Source: an uncultured Muribaculaceae bacterium (lineage in GTDB: Bacteria > Bacteroidota > Bacteroidia > Bacteroidales > Muribaculaceae). From it: a DNA stretch of 64,000 nucleotides. Positions 47,630 to 56,975 of this stretch are shown piece after piece (the first letter of the stretch is position 1; the number at the start of each line of letters is the position of its first letter). Position numbers and translations under genes: made by a program. The notes below the pieces were generated by a model that was given only the letters and a program-made list of their open reading frames with translations, searched no databases and was not told the DNA's origin. The stretch lies in assembly GCA_910584365.1 (NCBI GenBank), contig CAJUAF010000003.1, positions 1 to 64,000 on the forward strand, given 5' to 3'.

Positions 47630-50600
47630 TCAGAAGTTATCTAAGTTTTCAATCATATCAACTCGGTCTATAGCCTCGGTAATCTCCACGACGGACACAA
47701 CCGGCTTTATCTCTCTTGCGGCTTGCGAGAATGAATCCGTAAGCATTTCAGCATTGTCAACGCTTTCGTAGGAATTGGCTACCTGGATAGGCACTCCGCT
47801 TCCGATACTGTTCATTGCCGCCAACACCGGCTCAAACATCTTGGTCGCTCTTGCTGTCATCACATATTCGCCGTTTGAAAGCATTGCAGGTATGCTGTCG
47901 CTCGTTCCATCGCCCGGGCCATTCACTTTACCACCCTTGGCGAATTTCGCGCTCTTAACAGTTGAAATTGCTGTGGCGATATTAGCCAATACAGTGGCGA
48001 CTGTGGTAGCAATAGCAACAAGATTACCAGGGAACGGCACTGCTGACGCCGATGCGATACCGGCGGAGAGAGCCTTACCTGTATCAATGGCTATCTGAGC
48101 CAAAGCGATAACTTTAGCCATTTTCGCAGCCGCGGAGCCTTCCTCTCCGACGGCTTCCAATAGACTGATAAGACTATTGGAAACTGCACGGGCCGCTTGG
48201 GCTTTTGCCTGCTCGTTCTTGACATAGGCTTCATTGATGGCAACCTGCTTATCAAGCCAATTCTGTTTAGCGTTATTCTGTTCTTGAATCCATTCTTCTT
48301 CGGTTTGTGTAGATAATTGTCCTCTTTCAAGCAAATTTTGGTACTCTTGCTCTGCCGCATCACGTTCAGTCCTTAAACGTTCGGCCTCATAGCCCCCAAT
48401 AGATTGTAACTTCCTTTCTTGGTCGGCTTCCATTTCTTCATCGGTCATGGTTCGCCAACCCTCACGACGGAGTTGCTTTTCGGTTTCGGCTATGTCAAGT
48501 TGGTCGATCTCATTCTGGAGAACTACTTTCTGCTTTTCGTAAATCTGAGTTTGATACTCGTCAACGGCAGCGTCTTTTTCCTTGTTATATTTCTCTCGAA
48601 TGGCGGCAAGAGCGATTTGACGCTCCTCTTCATTTTCATAATCGCGTTGGGCCTGCGCGAGTTCCAACTCCTCCTGCTTCTGAAGTTGCTCCATCTTGAG
48701 GGTAAGTTCAGCATTGGAGCCTTCTTCTACGGCACGGAGTTGAAGTTCTATGAGTTTGGACTGATGTTCAACGCGCTTCTTCAATTCTTCGGCATTAAAT
48801 GCGGCAACGGCTTGCGCCTTTTGCTTCTCAAGAGAATTTATTATAGAGAGAATTGCCTTACGACTTTCTTCAGTAAGAGTTTCTTCCTCTTTGAGTTTTT
48901 TTCTATAATCGTCTATCTGTCTATCATACGAGTTTTCCAGTACCTTTCGGCGGGTCTCTACGGATTGCTGCGTTATTTTTAGAAGTTCATCTTCTGCTTT
49001 CCGAAGCAGCTCTTTTTCAGTTTCCTCAGGCGATTTTCCAGATAAACTTTTATTAGTTTTGGTGTCAGTGGTCGTAGTGGTCGGCGTAACAGTATTTTTC
49101 TTATTTACCGTATCAAGAACACTTTCCATATCGCTAAGAGTATTCAGGTAATCCAACGCTTTTTCATTAGACTTGCTGAATGATTCTTCCGCTTGCTTCT
49201 CCATCTCCGCGGCAATCTGTTCCAACTGAGCTGCCGCAGCATTTGCTTCCGCCGCAGCATATTGTTTTAAGTTTTCTCCGGATTGAGACCATGTGTTCGC
49301 TCTAATCTCAAATGTATTTAAATTGATCTCGAGAAGATGGTTGAATTGATCGTACCAACTTACATCAGCGTTTTGGCCTTCGAGCCTTTTCCTTGCAGCT
49401 TCAGCACGAAGTTCTGCGGCTTGTGCGACCAGAGCTTCCGCTTTAGCCTGCTCATAGAGCATTTGGATGTATTCAGTACCTTTTGTCTTAAGAGTCATAT
49501 ACCAGGCACCGACCGTAGAATATTTTCCTAATACAGACCCGTATTTGGTATTCAATTCATCGCATATTTTCTTCTCCTCCTTTTTGGTCCCGTGCCAATT
49601 TTCAAGCGCTTTGATATCGTTTTCAACAGCCCTAGTCGCTTTGGTTTTAACTCTCGTAGCAGCTTCTTCAGCATTAGCCATTGCATTTACTTTGGCTTTA
49701 GCCTCCTCTGTTTTGCTACCGAACAATTCAATGGCAGCAATGGCGGTTGAAATCACTGTAAGAATTAAGCCAAAAGGATTCGACTTGCAAACTGTGTTAA
49801 ACACTTTCATCGCCGCCGATGCTCTGCCCAAATTTCCAGTACAAGCATTGTAAGCTGCTGACAACAAAAGAACCGCTGCTTTTCCTGTAGCCATTACACC
49901 ATTCATCACGCCTTGCGCCGCAGCTACAAGTTTCGTCTTAGCCCATGTTAATGCAAGGGCTATATTATGGGCGTTGACAGCCGCTGTCACCGTGATAATA
50001 GTTGCACCTATCGCCATGAAAACTGTTTTCCACTGCTTGACATAATCGACAACAGCTTTAATACCTTTAAGCAGACTGGTGAGAGTATTCAGCAGCCCTA
50101 TTTTGATTTTGGCAGTAACAGTTTCAAAAGTTCCTCCTGTCATGTCAAACACATCACTAAGGGCATTCGCCAAATTAGTTCGGGCTTCGATGAGTTCCTG
50201 CTCAACAGCTGCTTCTTCACTTGTTTTGGCCTTAATTTCCTCTAGGTTGAGCGATATTTCGTGCAGTGTCGTAAGATATTGATAGCCGGCATCCTGTCCT
50301 GGGCCACCAAATATATTAGCAATAGCTTCCCCGACTACTTTGGAGTTCGCTGGAAGAGAATCCAGTTTTTGACTCACCTGCTGAATGACTTCAAATGTTG
50401 TAGTCGTACCATTTGCAAGTTCCTTTTGTATTTTTGTTGCATCTAAACCTATAGCTGATAACGACTTTGATGTCGTGTCCGACATTTCTCGCAATCTCAG
50501 ATTAGCCTCTTTGATTGTATCCAAAGCTTTATTAGACACAATACCCATGCTGTTGGCTTGCGAAATAAGTGCTATGAACTGGTTTGCACTTACTCCGGCC

Positions 50601-51775
50601 TCCTTGAAGTACGCAGGAAATTCACTAAGATTATCAAGATATTGACCATTTGCATCTGCACCAGCGATAAAACCATCTTGCACCAATTGCAGTGCTTCCT
50701 TGTGTGTTATTCCAAATTGCTGTGCAAGATTGTTCACTGCGGTTAGCATCTCAGTGAAATCTTTTCCATAGGTGTCCGCTGTGGCTTGAATTTCGTTTCT
50801 TAGGCGCTTCAATTCGTCACCTGCAAGTCCCGTGAATTGTTTCGTCTGTTTGGTCGCTTCTACGAGGTTTTGGTTATAGTCGTATAGCCCCTTGAATGCC
50901 ATTACCGCACCTCCTATGCCTAAAAACGTGAGAATTGCGGGATTTGACAGCAACCCTTTGAGCGTTTGCCAAAGGGCTTTCGCTTTTGTATTGAGTCCGT
51001 CAATAAATGAACCCGCTGAGTTTTTTGAAAGGTTTTCTAACGAGCTTCCAAATTTGGTATTAACACCAACGAGGTCTCCTAACGAGTCTACTAACTCGGT
51101 ACTTTGTTCTTCGTGTTCTTTGATTAACTCATTGTTTTCTTCAATCTTCTTATTGAGTGCTTCTATGGCATCGACAGCACCTTCGGCAGAAGGGTCTATT
51201 CCGGCAAGCGCGCGGCGAAGAATATCGTTGGCTTCCTCAGCTTCCTCAGCAGTCTTGCACTCTTTAGAAAGGGCGTCAATCAGGCCCTCTACGGCAGTCG
51301 CAGCCTGCCCCATAGCGTTGGGATAATTGCCGACGTTACGGAAGAACCTCTGCGTGCCTTGCTCTGCCTCCTTAAGTTTGGTCGTTAGCTCATTGATATG
51401 GGCTTTCAACTCTTCGCCACGGGCTCCCTCTCGCTCGGACTGGCTCAACTTATCATATTCAGCCGTGAGGTTAGACAGTTCAGCTCGCCACTGAACGAGA
51501 GAGCCAAGGTTTTCAGCCTGGGCTTTTTCCTGATTGTTGAGTTGCCTTGTCAGGGTGTTAATGGCCTGATTTTGCTGCGTGATGAATATACGCGAGGCTT
51601 CCACCTGACGACCGTACTCCTCTTCGGATATTACACCATCATCAAGTTCTTTTTTGAGTTCCTTCTGCCGGGCCATGGCATCGGCTACCTCTTTGCGGTA
51701 TTTCGCAATCTGATCAAGCGCGTCTTTGGCCCGCACTTGAATATCCAGTATTTTTGTTCTTACATCTGAGGCCAT
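47630..51775 (-). CDS. Tail tape measure protein
   Basis: 1381 aa, predicting a tail of roughly 200 nm by the usual ~0.15 nm per residue rule. N-terminal coiled coil (AKYRKEVADAMARQKELKKE), Ser/Glu-rich helices, central hydrophobic segments (ILTFLGIGGAVMAFKGLYDY; VFMAIGATIITVTAAVNAHN), TMP-like ANIFGGPGQDAGYQYLTTL, long Glu/Lys/Gln coiled coils (VEHQSKLIELQLRAVEEGSN), and the C-terminal GNLVAIATTVATVLANIATA with KFAKGGKVNGPGDGTSDSIP, typical of tape measures. Its length indicates a long-tailed (siphovirus- or myovirus-like) virion; no sheath gene is seen, favouring siphovirus. Confidence 0.95.
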   Translation of the reverse strand: MASDVRTKILDIQVRAKDALDQIAKYRKEVADAMARQKELKKELDDGVISEEEYGRQVEASRIFITQQNQAINTLTRQLNNQEKAQAENLGSLVQWRAELSNLTAEYDKLSQSEREGARGEELKAHINELTTKLKEAEQGTQRFFRNVGNYPNAMGQAATAVEGLIDALSKECKTAEEAEEANDILRRALAGIDPSAEGAVDAIEALNKKIEENNELIKEHEEQSTELVDSLGDLVGVNTKFGSSLENLSKNSAGSFIDGLNTKAKALWQTLKGLLSNPAILTFLGIGGAVMAFKGLYDYNQNLVEATKQTKQFTGLAGDELKRLRNEIQATADTYGKDFTEMLTAVNNLAQQFGITHKEALQLVQDGFIAGADANGQYLDNLSEFPAYFKEAGVSANQFIALISQANSMGIVSNKALDTIKEANLRLREMSDTTSKSLSAIGLDATKIQKELANGTTTTFEVIQQVSQKLDSLPANSKVVGEAIANIFGGPGQDAGYQYLTTLHEISLNLEEIKAKTSEEAAVEQELIEARTNLANALSDVFDMTGGTFETVTAKIKIGLLNTLTSLLKGIKAVVDYVKQWKTVFMAIGATIITVTAAVNAHNIALALTWAKTKLVAAAQGVMNGVMATGKAAVLLLSAAYNACTGNLGRASAAMKVFNTVCKSNPFGLILTVISTAIAAIELFGSKTEEAKAKVNAMANAEEAATRVKTKATRAVENDIKALENWHGTKKEEKKICDELNTKYGSVLGKYSTVGAWYMTLKTKGTEYIQMLYEQAKAEALVAQAAELRAEAARKRLEGQNADVSWYDQFNHLLEINLNTFEIRANTWSQSGENLKQYAAAEANAAAAQLEQIAAEMEKQAEESFSKSNEKALDYLNTLSDMESVLDTVNKKNTVTPTTTTTDTKTNKSLSGKSPEETEKELLRKAEDELLKITQQSVETRRKVLENSYDRQIDDYRKKLKEEETLTEESRKAILSIINSLEKQKAQAVAAFNAEELKKRVEHQSKLIELQLRAVEEGSNAELTLKMEQLQKQEELELAQAQRDYENEEERQIALAAIREKYNKEKDAAVDEYQTQIYEKQKVVLQNEIDQLDIAETEKQLRREGWRTMTDEEMEADQERKLQSIGGYEAERLRTERDAAEQEYQNLLERGQLSTQTEEEWIQEQNNAKQNWLDKQVAINEAYVKNEQAKAQAARAVSNSLISLLEAVGEEGSAAAKMAKVIALAQIAIDTGKALSAGIASASAVPFPGNLVAIATTVATVLANIATAISTVKSAKFAKGGKVNGPGDGTSDSIPAMLSNGEYVMTARATKMFEPVLAAMNSIGSGVPIQVANSYESVDNAEMLTDSFSQAAREIKPVVSVVEITEAIDRVDMIENLDNF

Positions 51776-51776
51776 A

Positions 51777-53879
51777 TTATTCTTCGGGGAGTTTTATGAG
51801 TTCACATTTGCAGACACCCTTGCTGTCGCGCGATATTGATACTATTGCAAAGTTGGCACCGTATTTCTCAAGATATACAGGAACTGTGTAATCCAGCATA
51901 CGCAGGTCGTGCTCATTCAGTCGCAAGTTTTCGGTTATCACTATCGGATTCTCCATTATTCTTGAGAGATATGAATATGATGGGTCGGAATTGATTTTGA
52001 CAAAATCGTTCCACACTTCCATGCTCATCCATTGTTTACCCGTCGGTGCGCCATTTTGCTTTTGAATAAGTGGCTTTATTATTCCGACGCAAGGTTTGGC
52101 TTCTTTGGTCTTTACCTCATCATTTTCGTAATACCAGAATTTGATAGTGTTTCCGGTCGGTATTGACGGAGCCTTCTTGTTCTTGATATAGGGAGCATAA
52201 AAGGGCAACTGGATAATTGTCTTGTCTTTTTCGATAATCTCGTTTCCTACACTAATAATCCCTTTACCATCAGCGTACACGTCTGACTCATCTTCATTCT
52301 CGTCACCATCAACGCTGTCGTTCTTCATCAGGTAATAATTCCGTTGTCCAAACCCACTTATGCTATAAGTCGTCTTAGTGGGGAGTGTAGCATGATCGGT
52401 TGTCATTCGCGAACTCCAATCCACAGCATTACCTGTGAGAATGTTCTCACGAAGCACGGTATAGAATATCGGAACTATCTCGCCAGATGGTTTAATAGAC
52501 GGAAATGCACCCATCATAAAAAAGAGTGATTTCATCAAGTTCATACAACTAATGTCCGGGAGATTGCTCATCAAATCCATAGGTATTTTGCCGGCACTAT
52601 TCTCCGGCCTGCTCCACTGAATATTACCGGGGTCCACTTGCTCAAAGAATCTCATAATCTTCGTACCCTCCGCCCATTTCATTTGCAGAGCATTAGCATC
52701 GACCTCAATCGCGCAAAAAAGCGTAGCGTTCGGAGGGATAGTCACAGATACGCGATCACGACCTCGCTCCTTTGAAAAGTCAAAGATCCAGCACCAATCG
52801 TTATCCCTAGAAAACCGCCCCTCTACGGACGCAAGGGAGGCAGCACTTGTTCCACTCGTTGTATAATAAAACGTCAGTTTAGGCGTAAGCCCAGTAGTGT
52901 CAGGTGCACCCATTTCAACTCGGCCTTGACCTTTGTATTGGTTCGGTTCATGGGTAAATTTCATTCGCCAGCAACCGTCGATCTCGAAAGATAAAGCAGC
53001 GTCGCTTGACATTTTAATGCCAATAGTAAATCCTTCGCTGTCCTTTACCAAAGAGAATCTACTATCTGTCGGGGCTGGATCATTCGTAGCTCCCGTCAAG
53101 ATATGTTCAATACCGGCATAAGGACCTCGCATGTAACAGCCGATATTAGTTTGCAGTACGGCTTTCTCTGTATCGGTGTTTTCTGGAGCATCAACATTTA
53201 CACAAGGTATTACCCCAAGACTAATCAGCTTGTGGTTCTTTGAGCCTTGCATACCATATTCATAGAACTCTCCGAGGTTAAATTTAGTCCCATAGTGGGT
53301 ATTGATTAACTGAATAAGGCGATATATCGGAATAGCCGGAAGGGGAAATACAGACCAGGTGCTATAGCTATCTTTCCACCCATTTTCAGTGACATATGGT
53401 AGGCCAGCATTATAGAGCGGCTGAACAAAGTCTGCTTCGTTGGAGTATTCTGTTATCTCTGCATTACATGGACCGAAAATCGGTTTAACTGAAAGCGGAA
53501 GGTCTTGTATCGATATGTCGTCATCTTTCATTGTCTGAAAGCCATCAATGACGCCCCACGTCATAATTGCATTAAAGCAAGTTTCGGTGCTATCGATGTA
53601 TAGATTCGCGTTTGAAAACAATGGTATGCCATTCTGCACGTACTCTGCTTTAAGCCGGCGGCGTATTTTATTCGAGATACAGCGAATATCATCGGCGTTG
53701 TCAAACACGCGACGGTTATTGGCAGTAAGGGGCAACTTGAACGTATAGGTATAAGAGCAAGTGATCTTCGATAAGTCACCGAAGATATTGCTCTTGAAAT
53801 TAAGCGTAATGCCAGATGGGATTGATAAATCAACCCTCAATTTCGTGCTTTTGTCGATGATGTATAGTTCTTCGTACAT
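51777..53879 (-). CDS. Distal tail / baseplate-type protein
   Basis: 700 aa. The N-terminus (MYEELYIIDKSTKLRVDLSI, then FGDLSKITCSYTYTFKLPLT) has the beta-rich layout of Bacteroidetes phage distal tail or baseplate hub proteins. No peptidase motif is seen. It lies directly after the tape measure in transcription-reverse order (tape measure is downstream), with 1 bp gap. Named by context. Confidence 0.6.
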   Translation of the reverse strand: MYEELYIIDKSTKLRVDLSIPSGITLNFKSNIFGDLSKITCSYTYTFKLPLTANNRRVFDNADDIRCISNKIRRRLKAEYVQNGIPLFSNANLYIDSTETCFNAIMTWGVIDGFQTMKDDDISIQDLPLSVKPIFGPCNAEITEYSNEADFVQPLYNAGLPYVTENGWKDSYSTWSVFPLPAIPIYRLIQLINTHYGTKFNLGEFYEYGMQGSKNHKLISLGVIPCVNVDAPENTDTEKAVLQTNIGCYMRGPYAGIEHILTGATNDPAPTDSRFSLVKDSEGFTIGIKMSSDAALSFEIDGCWRMKFTHEPNQYKGQGRVEMGAPDTTGLTPKLTFYYTTSGTSAASLASVEGRFSRDNDWCWIFDFSKERGRDRVSVTIPPNATLFCAIEVDANALQMKWAEGTKIMRFFEQVDPGNIQWSRPENSAGKIPMDLMSNLPDISCMNLMKSLFFMMGAFPSIKPSGEIVPIFYTVLRENILTGNAVDWSSRMTTDHATLPTKTTYSISGFGQRNYYLMKNDSVDGDENEDESDVYADGKGIISVGNEIIEKDKTIIQLPFYAPYIKNKKAPSIPTGNTIKFWYYENDEVKTKEAKPCVGIIKPLIQKQNGAPTGKQWMSMEVWNDFVKINSDPSYSYLSRIMENPIVITENLRLNEHDLRMLDYTVPVYLEKYGANFAIVSISRDSKGVCKCELIKLPEE

Positions 53880-53882
53880 AGC

Positions 53883-55322
53883 TTACAAGGTTTGTGCATT
53901 GGTTTCAGGCAACGCGAACGTGATTTCCAAGTCGTTCATTAACTTTTGCGGATTCACCTTTACGGTACTGGCCTCAATATTGACAGGGAGCCATATATCT
54001 TCCCCAGAGATATCCTTGCCACAATAAAGGTCTATTATGGGCGATGACAGTATTGTAATTACATACTCAAAGATATCAGCAGGGAGATTGACGGCGCAAC
54101 ATTTCCGAGTTACAGTGCACTCAATGCTTCGTGTCCGAGTTATATTGGCGAAGTAGAGATCATTGATTGGCTCATCTTGAAGCACCTTGTCGGAGCCAAG
54201 TTTATTTTTGTAGTTTGTGTCGCCTTTGACGAAGAGGAAATACTGAAGGTTTCCATGTCTATCCACCCATCGTAAGTAATAACCCGCAGAGTCATTACAC
54301 ACTTTGAGGTTGATTAGTGCAACATTCTCGCCGGTTTGGAAGAATGTATAGTCAAAGGTTCTGTCGAACACCGACATCGTTCGGTCCTCTTCAGAAATCT
54401 TGTATTTGATAGTTGCAGTATGCTTTGCCGTAGGAAATATCTGACCGGCTGGAATGTCTTCAAATCCAAGGTCAGTAAACATTCCACAGTAAACCAACTC
54501 ATCGTTCATGAATCGGTATCGGGCAAAACCTCTTTCGGTTTCCAACAGATATGTGACATCTGTGCGAGGCTTATTATCGTTAGATGCGTCGCAATAATCA
54601 GCAGTATTTCCCCAGTATTCGCTGCTGTCACCAACCCATTGAGAGTAATATTTGCCGTCTTTGAGCGCAACGAATCGCTTTGCAACAGCATAGTAAACAA
54701 TTTGGAAAGGCAATTCTATGAATACAGCTGACATATCGGGTAGTTTGGAAGCGTATTTCTCTATTTTTTCAAAGAGGCATACTTTGGTGTCACGATATAT
54801 AGGATCACTGCCATAACGTCCACTGTCAACGCGGCCGTAGAACTGTACATCACGATTATATCGGAAAAGGGAAACTGTGAATGGAAACTTTTTGAACCAT
54901 ATCAGATTTCGTTCAAAATATTGCTTGTTATCTTCACGCTTGTAAACTCCTAAGTTGCCAAAACGCTCTCCGACAGCGAGATTTCCCCAAATGACAAGTG
55001 TGCTGAAAGTGAACAGCGTAGTTGTGCCTATTTTAATCTGCACTTGCGCCTCTACACATCGAGTGTTTCGCGGATCATCAAACATCAGCTCAAAAAGCCG
55101 GGACAGATATATTCTGGTTTTCCCTTTATAGAAAGAGATCTTGATAGTCTGAGGGTCAATCGAACTTAATCCTGATAATTTTTCTACAATTACCGTCAAG
55201 ACGCCCGCTGGCCACGATGATTCAAACTCCACAAAGTTGGGGTTGAAAGCGAAGCATATTTCGTCAGGATAGCGAACCACGCAATCCGCTACGTTCAAAA
55301 GGGTAAATGTTCCAGTTCTCAT
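53883..55322 (-). CDS. Tail protein of unknown role
   Basis: 479 aa, beta-rich, unrecognised in detail (CVVRYPDEICFAFNPNFVEF; LTVIVEKLSGLSSIDPQTIK; GNLQYFLFVKGDTNYKNKLG). It overlaps the upstream gene by 4 bp and precedes the 700-aa protein. Position in the tail operon suggests a baseplate or tail-tip component. Confidence 0.6.
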   Translation of the reverse strand: MRTGTFTLLNVADCVVRYPDEICFAFNPNFVEFESSWPAGVLTVIVEKLSGLSSIDPQTIKISFYKGKTRIYLSRLFELMFDDPRNTRCVEAQVQIKIGTTTLFTFSTLVIWGNLAVGERFGNLGVYKREDNKQYFERNLIWFKKFPFTVSLFRYNRDVQFYGRVDSGRYGSDPIYRDTKVCLFEKIEKYASKLPDMSAVFIELPFQIVYYAVAKRFVALKDGKYYSQWVGDSSEYWGNTADYCDASNDNKPRTDVTYLLETERGFARYRFMNDELVYCGMFTDLGFEDIPAGQIFPTAKHTATIKYKISEEDRTMSVFDRTFDYTFFQTGENVALINLKVCNDSAGYYLRWVDRHGNLQYFLFVKGDTNYKNKLGSDKVLQDEPINDLYFANITRTRSIECTVTRKCCAVNLPADIFEYVITILSSPIIDLYCGKDISGEDIWLPVNIEASTVKVNPQKLMNDLEITFALPETNAQTL

Positions 55323-55804
55323 TGAGCAGATTCATTTATGCCAGACACCTTGTCAAGCAGGTTTATAGCCAGTTCCTCGCTCATCTTCTCCAGTTCTTCG
55401 TTGAGGACAGTAGAGAAAATGTCGTTATATTGTTTGTTCCTATAGAGCCGAGTTCCTTTCTTCATGATGTTGTATGCGACGGCTCCGGCGAAAGACCTCA
55501 GAGCCCCTTCAGGCGATTGGGGCTGTCCTGCGATGGCTTTCGCTTTTGCAGAAATACCTTTTGACTTCGCCCATTCGTATATGATTTCCTGAAAGCCTTT
55601 GGGCACAGCACCAGGCCCGCGACCCTTTTCCATTACAAGAAATACCTTCGAGCCCCACAGAGTGCCGTGGTCGCCATTAACCTCTACCGAAAGGGAAGAT
55701 ACAGTGCGGCCACTCGCATTACGCTTTTCAGCAACCATGCGCTCCGCAACTCTCGTTTTTATTGTATTGAGGTGCTGTGTTAGTATGTCAGTTATTTCTG
55801 CCAT
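55319..55804 (-). CDS. Head-tail connector of HK97 gp10 type
   Basis: 161 aa. GDHGTLWGSKVFLVMEKGRG then GPGAVPKGFQEIIYEWAKSK is the typical middle of gp10-like tail completion proteins (E-x-G-R-G-P-G ... I-x-x-W-A). Helical N- and C-termini. Overlaps both neighbours by 1-4 bp. It likely sits at the head-tail joint. Confidence 0.72.
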   Translation of the reverse strand: MAEITDILTQHLNTIKTRVAERMVAEKRNASGRTVSSLSVEVNGDHGTLWGSKVFLVMEKGRGPGAVPKGFQEIIYEWAKSKGISAKAKAIAGQPQSPEGALRSFAGAVAYNIMKKGTRLYRNKQYNDIFSTVLNEELEKMSEELAINLLDKVSGINESAQ

Positions 55805-56310
55805 TATTCGTTCTCCAGTTCTTCAGGATTATACACATCGGAGTCCTCGCAGATGCTAACTCCTTCTTCTTCTTCAAGAGTGGGTGTGATAACAACGCCA
55901 GTCACATTCTCGTCAAGATGGTCGTACAGTACCTTATATGGTAATTTGCCTTCCAGTTGAACGAAATAGCCACTCTCATTGATAGCATTGATGAATCGCA
56001 TGCAGAGGCGTTTCATCTGCTCAACAAGGGCATCATTTTCATCGCTCTCAAAATCAAACTCGGTGCTGCATACGAAGGCTATTTGGGTCTCCGGGTAATC
56101 CTTAATCTCTTGACGGCCGATATAGAAATCGCCCGACGGGGGCAGGATATACACAATGGTAGGCTTGCTGATTTTGTCTAACTCAACATTGGCTTGAGCC
56201 CAGTTCATAAAGCGATACTCTATATTCTCGCCCATCTTCAGCACCACATCGCGGACTTTGCCCTCAACTGTGCCGAGTTTGTATTCGTTGTCAAATGCCG
56301 GGTTGCTCAT
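55804..56310 (-). CDS. Possible tail terminator protein
   Basis: 168 aa, alpha/beta with strands FCVSTEFDFESD-like (QIAFVCSTEFDFESDENDAL), helix VEQMKRLCMRFINAINESGY and a C-terminal acidic tail. Size and position between connector and chaperone-like genes fit a tail terminator; not confirmed by motif. Confidence 0.55.
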   Translation of the reverse strand: MSNPAFDNEYKLGTVEGKVRDVVLKMGENIEYRFMNWAQANVELDKISKPTIVYILPPSGDFYIGRQEIKDYPETQIAFVCSTEFDFESDENDALVEQMKRLCMRFINAINESGYFVQLEGKLPYKVLYDHLDENVTGVVITPTLEEEEGVSICEDSDVYNPEELENE

Positions 56311-56909
56311 CTTCTTGAAGGTTTTACTTGATACTGTTTACGGAGGCGACGCTCATAATTGTTCTGCTCCGTGTCATTCTTCATGCAGTTGTAGATGCGC
56401 ACCCACGCCACATCTCGAACCTCATTCTGGTTGCTGATCCCCATACGCTTGGCATACCAGTCAAGCACTCCAAATGGGCCGAAATCCAATTCCTTCACAC
56501 CGGCAGACAACTCCTCTGATGAATAATTGACTTTGAGAGCCGAGAACAGGTTGTTGATGTTTGTAACCTGCTCCTTGATGAAGTTCATAAATCCGAACAC
56601 GTCAAATACGTTTAGTCGGCTTATTTCCCATGGCTTGAGGTCAAGAAGAATCTTCAGACACTCGGCGGCCGGATCTGCTGCACCAGCCGCGTTCCTCAAA
56701 TCCACGAGTGTCCCATAGCTAATCATACTAAGGGATTCCGGTACTTCTCGTCCGGCAAGGAATCCTGGTTTGCGTGCTTGCTCCAGAGTTGCCAACAGCT
56801 CTTTCTGATGACTTACCGAACAGCAAGGAAACAATATGAGGAATTCCCCATAGGTGTAGTGCCTTTGGGTTCTTGTTCTGCGCTGCTTGTATTTTTTGTT
56901 CTTCTTCAT
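56307..56909 (-). CDS. Hypothetical protein between terminase and tail genes
   Basis: 200 aa. Basic N-terminus (MKKNKKYKQRRTRTQRHYTY) and C-terminus (NYERRLRKQYQVKPSRR); helical body (ECLKILLDLKPWEISRLNVF). A tail assembly chaperone is possible by position only. It overlaps the next gene by 4 bp. Confidence 0.5.
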   Translation of the reverse strand: MKKNKKYKQRRTRTQRHYTYGEFLILFPCCSVSHQKELLATLEQARKPGFLAGREVPESLSMISYGTLVDLRNAAGAADPAAECLKILLDLKPWEISRLNVFDVFGFMNFIKEQVTNINNLFSALKVNYSSEELSAGVKELDFGPFGVLDWYAKRMGISNQNEVRDVAWVRIYNCMKNDTEQNNYERRLRKQYQVKPSRR

Positions 56910-56975
56910 TGGTTCAAAGTTACTTTTATTGAATGGGGTAACGCTTGGCGTTTCAGGTGTTTCAAGTGCAACGGT